This document shows positions 42,215 through 45,114 of a DNA stretch of 45,114 bases, in pieces. Each line of letters begins with the position of its first letter. Position 1 is the first letter of the stretch. Origin of the DNA: OLB6 sp964493635 (GTDB taxonomy: Bacteria > Bacteroidota > Ignavibacteria > Kapaibacteriales > Kapaibacteriaceae); contig CAZBOW010000017.1 in NCBI GenBank assembly GCA_964493635.1, positions 1 through 45,114 of the forward strand, written 5' to 3'. The notes below the pieces were generated by a model. That model worked only from the letters and a program-made list of their open reading frames with translations, searched no databases and had not been told where the DNA came from. The position numbers were made by a program, and so were the translations under genes.

Positions 42215-43566
42215 TCGATTCCCGCAGCCGGTGGTACCACGCTTGCTCGTCCTACCGAATGGTACTCGAAACCCTCGGCCTGCATTTCGTCGAGTGTGTA
42301 CAGATTCCGTCCATCAAAAATCAGAGGCCTGGTCATCGTCTCACGGAGTCGGCCAAAATTCGGGTTGCGAAACTCATTCCACTCCGTGGCAATCACCAGT
42401 ACGTCGGCGTCAACTACCGCATCGTACATCGTCTCGGCATAACGAATGCGATCACCATAGACTCTCTCGACATTGTCACGTGCCTCCGGATCGTAGGCAT
42501 GGACTCGTGCACCGTCGGCAAGGAGCGCATTGATCACCGAAAACGATGGGGCTTCACGGACATCATCCGTATTGGGCTTAAATGCCAAGCCCCAAATCGC
42601 CACGTCTCGGCCCTCGAGCTTGTGATCGAAACGCTGCCGCAGGCGCTCAATAAAACGATCTGCCTGGTGACGGTTCACCGCGTGCGTTGCTTCGACGATT
42701 TCCAGCGGTGTGTCCATTGCACGTGCCGAGTGGATGATTGCCTGCACATCCTTTGGAAAGCACGACCCGCCATACCCCAGCCCGGCGAAGAGAAACCGCC
42801 GACCGATGCGATCGTCCGAACCAATCCCCAACCGCACGTTTTCGATGTCGGCTCCCACACGCTCACAGTACTCGGACAGATCGTTCATAAACGAGATCTT
42901 CACGGCTAAGAAGGCGTTAGCCGCATATTTCGCCACCTCGGCACTTCGTTCGTCGAAAATGTAGATTGGCGAACCGCCACGAACAAAGGGCTGATAGAGG
43001 TCGCGCATAATCTCGCGGGCGTAGGCATCCTGTGTTCCTACAATCACCCTACCCGGCTTCATGAAGTCCTCAACAGCAAAACCCTCTCGTAGGAACTCCG
43101 GGTTACTCACAACATAGATGTCACGATCCGGAGCAATCCCTTTCATGATTTCCCGCACGCGTTGTGTTGTCCCCACCGGCACCGTGCTCTTGTTAACGAT
43201 GATGCGCGGCTCAGTAATGTTGTGGTGCTCCACCATCCGCGCCAGTTCGGCCGCAACGTGTTCCACGGCGGCAAGGTCGGCTTGACCATCCTTACCTGGC
43301 GGAGTGGGCAAGCACAACATGATGATAGAGCACGTCGTAACCGCCTCGTGAAGATCGAGCGTAAAACGTATACGCTGCTCGCGCACGTTTCGCTCCAAGA
43401 CTTGATCCAGACCCCGCTCGTAAATGGTGGGAACACCCGCTGAGAGCATCTCTACCTTGGCCGGGTCCACGTCGACGCACACAACAGTGTTTCCAACTTC
43501 GGCCAGGCAGGTGCCCGTAACCAGACCTACATACCCGGTTCCGATCACGCCAATGGTATACGACAT
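42211..43566 (-). CDS. ugd: UDP-glucose 6-dehydrogenase
   Basis: The 451-residue enzyme oxidises UDP-glucose twice with NAD+ to UDP-glucuronate, a precursor for polysaccharides. The Rossmann motif is IGVIGTGYVGLVTG (GxGYVG at 9-14); KSTVPVGTT, NPEFLREGFAVEDFMKPGRV, YAANAFLAVKISFMNDL and GLGYGGSCFPKD with catalytic C269 follow, then AFKPNTDDVREAPS. Family length is 430-460. I chose the ATG at 43566 (MSYTIGVIG) because upstream in-frame codons are the 58-residue peptide gene read in another frame. It is last in a minus-strand chain with the TonB-like and SPOR-domain genes. The close relative GDP-mannose dehydrogenase is less likely given the KxSTVP and PKD context. Confidence 0.95.
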   Translation of the reverse strand: MSYTIGVIGTGYVGLVTGTCLAEVGNTVVCVDVDPAKVEMLSAGVPTIYERGLDQVLERNVREQRIRFTLDLHEAVTTCSIIMLCLPTPPGKDGQADLAAVEHVAAELARMVEHHNITEPRIIVNKSTVPVGTTQRVREIMKGIAPDRDIYVVSNPEFLREGFAVEDFMKPGRVIVGTQDAYAREIMRDLYQPFVRGGSPIYIFDERSAEVAKYAANAFLAVKISFMNDLSEYCERVGADIENVRLGIGSDDRIGRRFLFAGLGYGGSCFPKDVQAIIHSARAMDTPLEIVEATHAVNRHQADRFIERLRQRFDHKLEGRDVAIWGLAFKPNTDDVREAPSFSVINALLADGARVHAYDPEARDNVERVYGDRIRYAETMYDAVVDADVLVIATEWNEFRNPNFGRLRETMTRPLIFDGRNLYTLDEMQAEGFEYHSVGRASVVPPAAGID

Positions 43567-43598
43567 AGACTCTTTCGAAATGCAATGACCGACGCAGA

Positions 43599-43775
43599 CT
43601 ACACGCCAGAATACAGTACTACACCAACAAAAATCAGGACTAGCACAACAGCGACAAACACGGCCAGCTTCACGATGCGCTTTATCAACGCTAGTACGAG
43701 CAGAATAATCCCCAACCACAGCACCACCTGTGCTATTCTGGGAAGGGCATGATACATCTCGAGGATCTCTAGCAT
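43599..43775 (-). CDS. 58-residue membrane peptide
   Basis: A short frame translates to 58 residues beginning MLEILEMYHALPRIAQVVLW, with two hydrophobic segments (VVLWLGIILLVLALI and LAVFVAVVLVLIFVGVVLY) separated by the basic KRIVK. The ATG comes directly after the TonB-like stop codon (TAAATG) and the stop is 32 bases before ugd. The tight packing, consistent hydrophobic pattern and lack of a rival frame suggest a real small membrane protein. I know no family for it. Confidence 0.6.
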   Translation of the reverse strand: MLEILEMYHALPRIAQVVLWLGIILLVLALIKRIVKLAVFVAVVLVLIFVGVVLYSGV

Positions 43776-44531
43776 TTACGAACCCTTGAAGACAAACGTG
43801 ATGGTACCTTCCATGTCGTCCTTCGATGTAAGCGGGTTGAATCGCCACTGACGAAGTGCATGGCTAGCAGCCTGGTCCGCAGCAGGATCCCCTCCTTTCC
43901 GCACCGGAACCACCATACTGACCGAACCGTCCGGACGTACACGGAAACGCAATCGCACTTCCGTGTTCATGGTTCCTGGAGGAAAATTTGGCTTGACCTT
44001 GTGCAACACGATGCGATTTCCCCCACCGCCCCAGTCGATGTCGCCGTACCCAAGCCCCTTACCCTTCCCTGCGCCTGCGAATCCCAAGCCAGTTCCATTT
44101 TGTTCCCCGGAGCCCGCTCCCACCGTGACGGATCCGTCTTTCGATGACGTATCTCTCTGTTTGGCACCAGTTTCCGGAACGGCCTGAATGTTGGTGGACT
44201 GCGATAGATCGCGCGAGCTCGTTGCCCGCGAGGCGGCAGCTGCTCGTGAAGCGTCCGATAGTGGATCTTGAGGCGTTGGGCCACGTTGGGCAGCGCCCTC
44301 GGCGGTAAGATTTCCTTTCCGCTGTCCTGTTCCATCCCCGTCGCCAAGAATCAGGACCGTAAGCGGCGTTGTTGGAGGAAGTGGTCGAGATGTAGGGGGC
44401 TCGACGCGTGTACACTTCGACATCAGCATGATCACCACCAAGATGAGCACAGCGGCTGCATAGCCCTTCAGTGCGTTGGGGCTCCAAACGAGCTGTACCT
44501 GCAGCGTGGAGTGATCACGATCAACGTTCAT
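43776..44531 (-). CDS. TonB-family protein (energy-transducer C-terminal domain)
   Basis: The 251-residue protein has one N-terminal membrane helix (YAAAVLILVVIMLM, about 24-37), a low-complexity Gly/Ser/Ala/Thr-rich linker of about 110 residues, and a C-terminal TonB fold (VKPNFPPGTMNTEVRLRFRV, DGSVSMVV and ASHALRQWRFNPL). TonB proteins carry proton-motive energy to outer-membrane receptors, but the linker is Gly-rich and not Pro/Lys-rich, so it may be a TonB-domain protein with another task. I chose the ATG at 44531 (MNVDRDH) because it overlaps the SPOR gene stop as ATGA; an ATG at 44549 is six codons longer. No exbB or exbD is visible in the window. Confidence 0.8.
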   Translation of the reverse strand: MNVDRDHSTLQVQLVWSPNALKGYAAAVLILVVIMLMSKCTRVEPPTSRPLPPTTPLTVLILGDGDGTGQRKGNLTAEGAAQRGPTPQDPLSDASRAAAASRATSSRDLSQSTNIQAVPETGAKQRDTSSKDGSVTVGAGSGEQNGTGLGFAGAGKGKGLGYGDIDWGGGGNRIVLHKVKPNFPPGTMNTEVRLRFRVRPDGSVSMVVPVRKGGDPAADQAASHALRQWRFNPLTSKDDMEGTITFVFKGS

Positions 44532-45114
44532 CGGATTCGTGCGATCCATGGCTGGCGAAATCCACGTTGAAGCGCCTCAGCCTCTGCTTGTACACGCGAG
44601 GAAAAGCGTCCAAAACGCACCCGGTACCACGTCTGCCCTTTGAGCTCCTGTTCAGTGAGGTAGGCATCACTGACCTGCTGCGACTCCAAGCGTTTCAACC
44701 ACTCGTCGGCATCTTGCCGGGAGGGACTGCTAAATACTTGGACCACATATACGGCGGCAGCGTCACTGGTGGTGGTCGTCGGAGATTGGCTACGGGCTGG
44801 CTTCGGCTGCGGTTTTGGCTCCGGTTTCGATTTCGTTGTCAGTTCCGGTTTCGGCTCCGGTTTCGACTCCAGTTTCGGCTCCGGTTTCGACTCCAGTTTC
44901 GGCTCCGGTTTCGACTGCGAGGTGGGCGTTGTCGCCGGATCGCTTCCATACAGGGCTGCTACGGCCGCCGGCTGATGGTCTGAGGAAGCCATGTCGTGTT
45001 GCCCCACCGTGACCGAAGTTGTATCCGGAATCACGCCCGATTCTGGCTTCCCTGCAGACGACGGCTCGGTGTAGGTATCAATCGGACGGAAGGCAACGTC
45101 CTCTGCCGATGGTT
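44528..45114 (-). CDS. SPOR-domain protein, 5' end outside the window
   Basis: The reading frame is open to the window edge at 45112, so the true start is outside; a GTG at 45034 is the only internal start I noted and need not be used. The visible 195 residues have a Pro/Lys/Glu repeat region (KPEPKLES units, 8 residues each) and a C-terminal SPOR domain (AVYVVQVFSSPSRQDADEWL, GQTWYRVRFGRFSSRVQAEA). SPOR domains bind denuded peptidoglycan glycan strands at the division septum. The repeat spacer probably spans the periplasm from a membrane anchor encoded beyond the edge. It overlaps the TonB-like gene by ATGA. Confidence 0.85.
   Translation of the reverse strand, partial: PSAEDVAFRPIDTYTEPSSAGKPESGVIPDTTSVTVGQHDMASSDHQPAAVAALYGSDPATTPTSQSKPEPKLESKPEPKLESKPEPKPELTTKSKPEPKPQPKPARSQSPTTTTSDAAAVYVVQVFSSPSRQDADEWLKRLESQQVSDAYLTEQELKGQTWYRVRFGRFSSRVQAEAEALQRGFRQPWIARIR
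44849..44914 (+). repeat. 24-base tandem repeats encoding the SPOR-protein spacer
   Basis: On the plus strand the unit is TTTCGGCTCCGG followed by TTTCGACTCCAG, present two full times plus most of a third, with related 12-base half-units on both sides. On the coding strand it gives KPEPKLES repeats. Frame is kept at any copy number. Confidence 0.9.

Noticed and set aside
43567..43848. N-terminal extension of UDP-glucose dehydrogenase
   Set aside because: The upstream in-frame codons overlap the 58-residue peptide and the TonB-like gene in other frames; the Rossmann start at 43566 is the family norm.
44849..44914. CRISPR-like array of 24-base repeats
   Set aside because: Units are contiguous with no unique spacers and keep the reading frame of the SPOR protein.
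44471..44983. Long plus-strand frames rich in Arg/Phe or Gly/Ser/Phe repeats opposite the SPOR gene
   Set aside because: They are mirror images of the KPEPKLES-encoding repeats; no family resemblance, no start context, and the minus frame has a clear SPOR domain.

Overview
This window is a draft chromosomal scaffold, rich in G+C by eye, from a bacterium of the Bacteroidota/Chlorobiota/Kapaibacteriota (FCB) group. Three things support this. It carries type IX secretion genes (sprA/sov and porQ). It has repeated TAnnTTTG boxes upstream of genes, the -7 promoter element known from Bacteroidota. It also has a hrcA-grpE-dnaJ cluster, because HrcA is usual in the Chlorobi/Ignavibacteria side of the group and uncommon in classical Bacteroidia. 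A Kapabacteria-like origin is my inference and is not proven. No transposase, integrase, phage, CRISPR array or rRNA was seen. The content is mostly housekeeping.

Layout. 1-5557: dppA-like peptidase, mtaB, a divergent FlK-like thioesterase, and a VWA membrane protein coupled to an archaeal-type 8-oxoguanine glycosylase. 5699-5825: tRNA-Pro(CGG) with its terminator. 5835-9906 (minus): parA, parB, YbgC-like thioesterase, porQ and a lycopene cyclase, each overlapping the next by 4 to 7 bases. 10024-16740 (minus): the 2238-residue SprA/Sov translocon. 17102-26424 (plus): a membrane-anchored GH2-fold protein without catalytic glutamates, hrcA, grpE, dnaJ, a ComEA-like protein, an unrecognised protein, rsmD, coaD and rimO. 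26421-30045 (minus): infC-rpmI-rplT-pheS, then a lolD-like ATPase and a small membrane protein. 30229-32997 (plus): lon and rpmG. 33111-34159 (minus): an orphan OmpR-type regulator coupled to a MazG-like protein. 34187-35407 (plus): holB. 35322-39063 (minus): uvrC and a GH13-like protein. 39128-42214 (plus): a MoxR AAA ATPase with a VWA partner (RavA/ViaA-like). 42211-45114 (minus): SPOR-domain protein (cut by the window end), TonB-like protein, a 58-residue membrane peptide and UDP-glucose dehydrogenase.

Assembly state. Five runs of 100 N interrupt the window. Four are flanked on both sides by the same 55 bases, which is the signature of two contigs overlapping by a k-mer of 55 that were joined without being merged. 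Removing the N run and one copy restores continuous frames in moxR and lolD and restores the porQ/crtY overlap. Only the run at 33011-33110 looks like missing sequence.

No clearly new multi-gene system was found. The most unusual items are the GH2-fold pseudoenzyme fused to a polytopic membrane domain, the coupling of chromosome-segregation genes to porQ and a lycopene cyclase, the GH13-like protein with an altered catalytic motif that overlaps uvrC and runs antisense into holB, and short tandem repeats built around stop codons at two operon junctions. There is no gene-free stretch longer than 300 bases.
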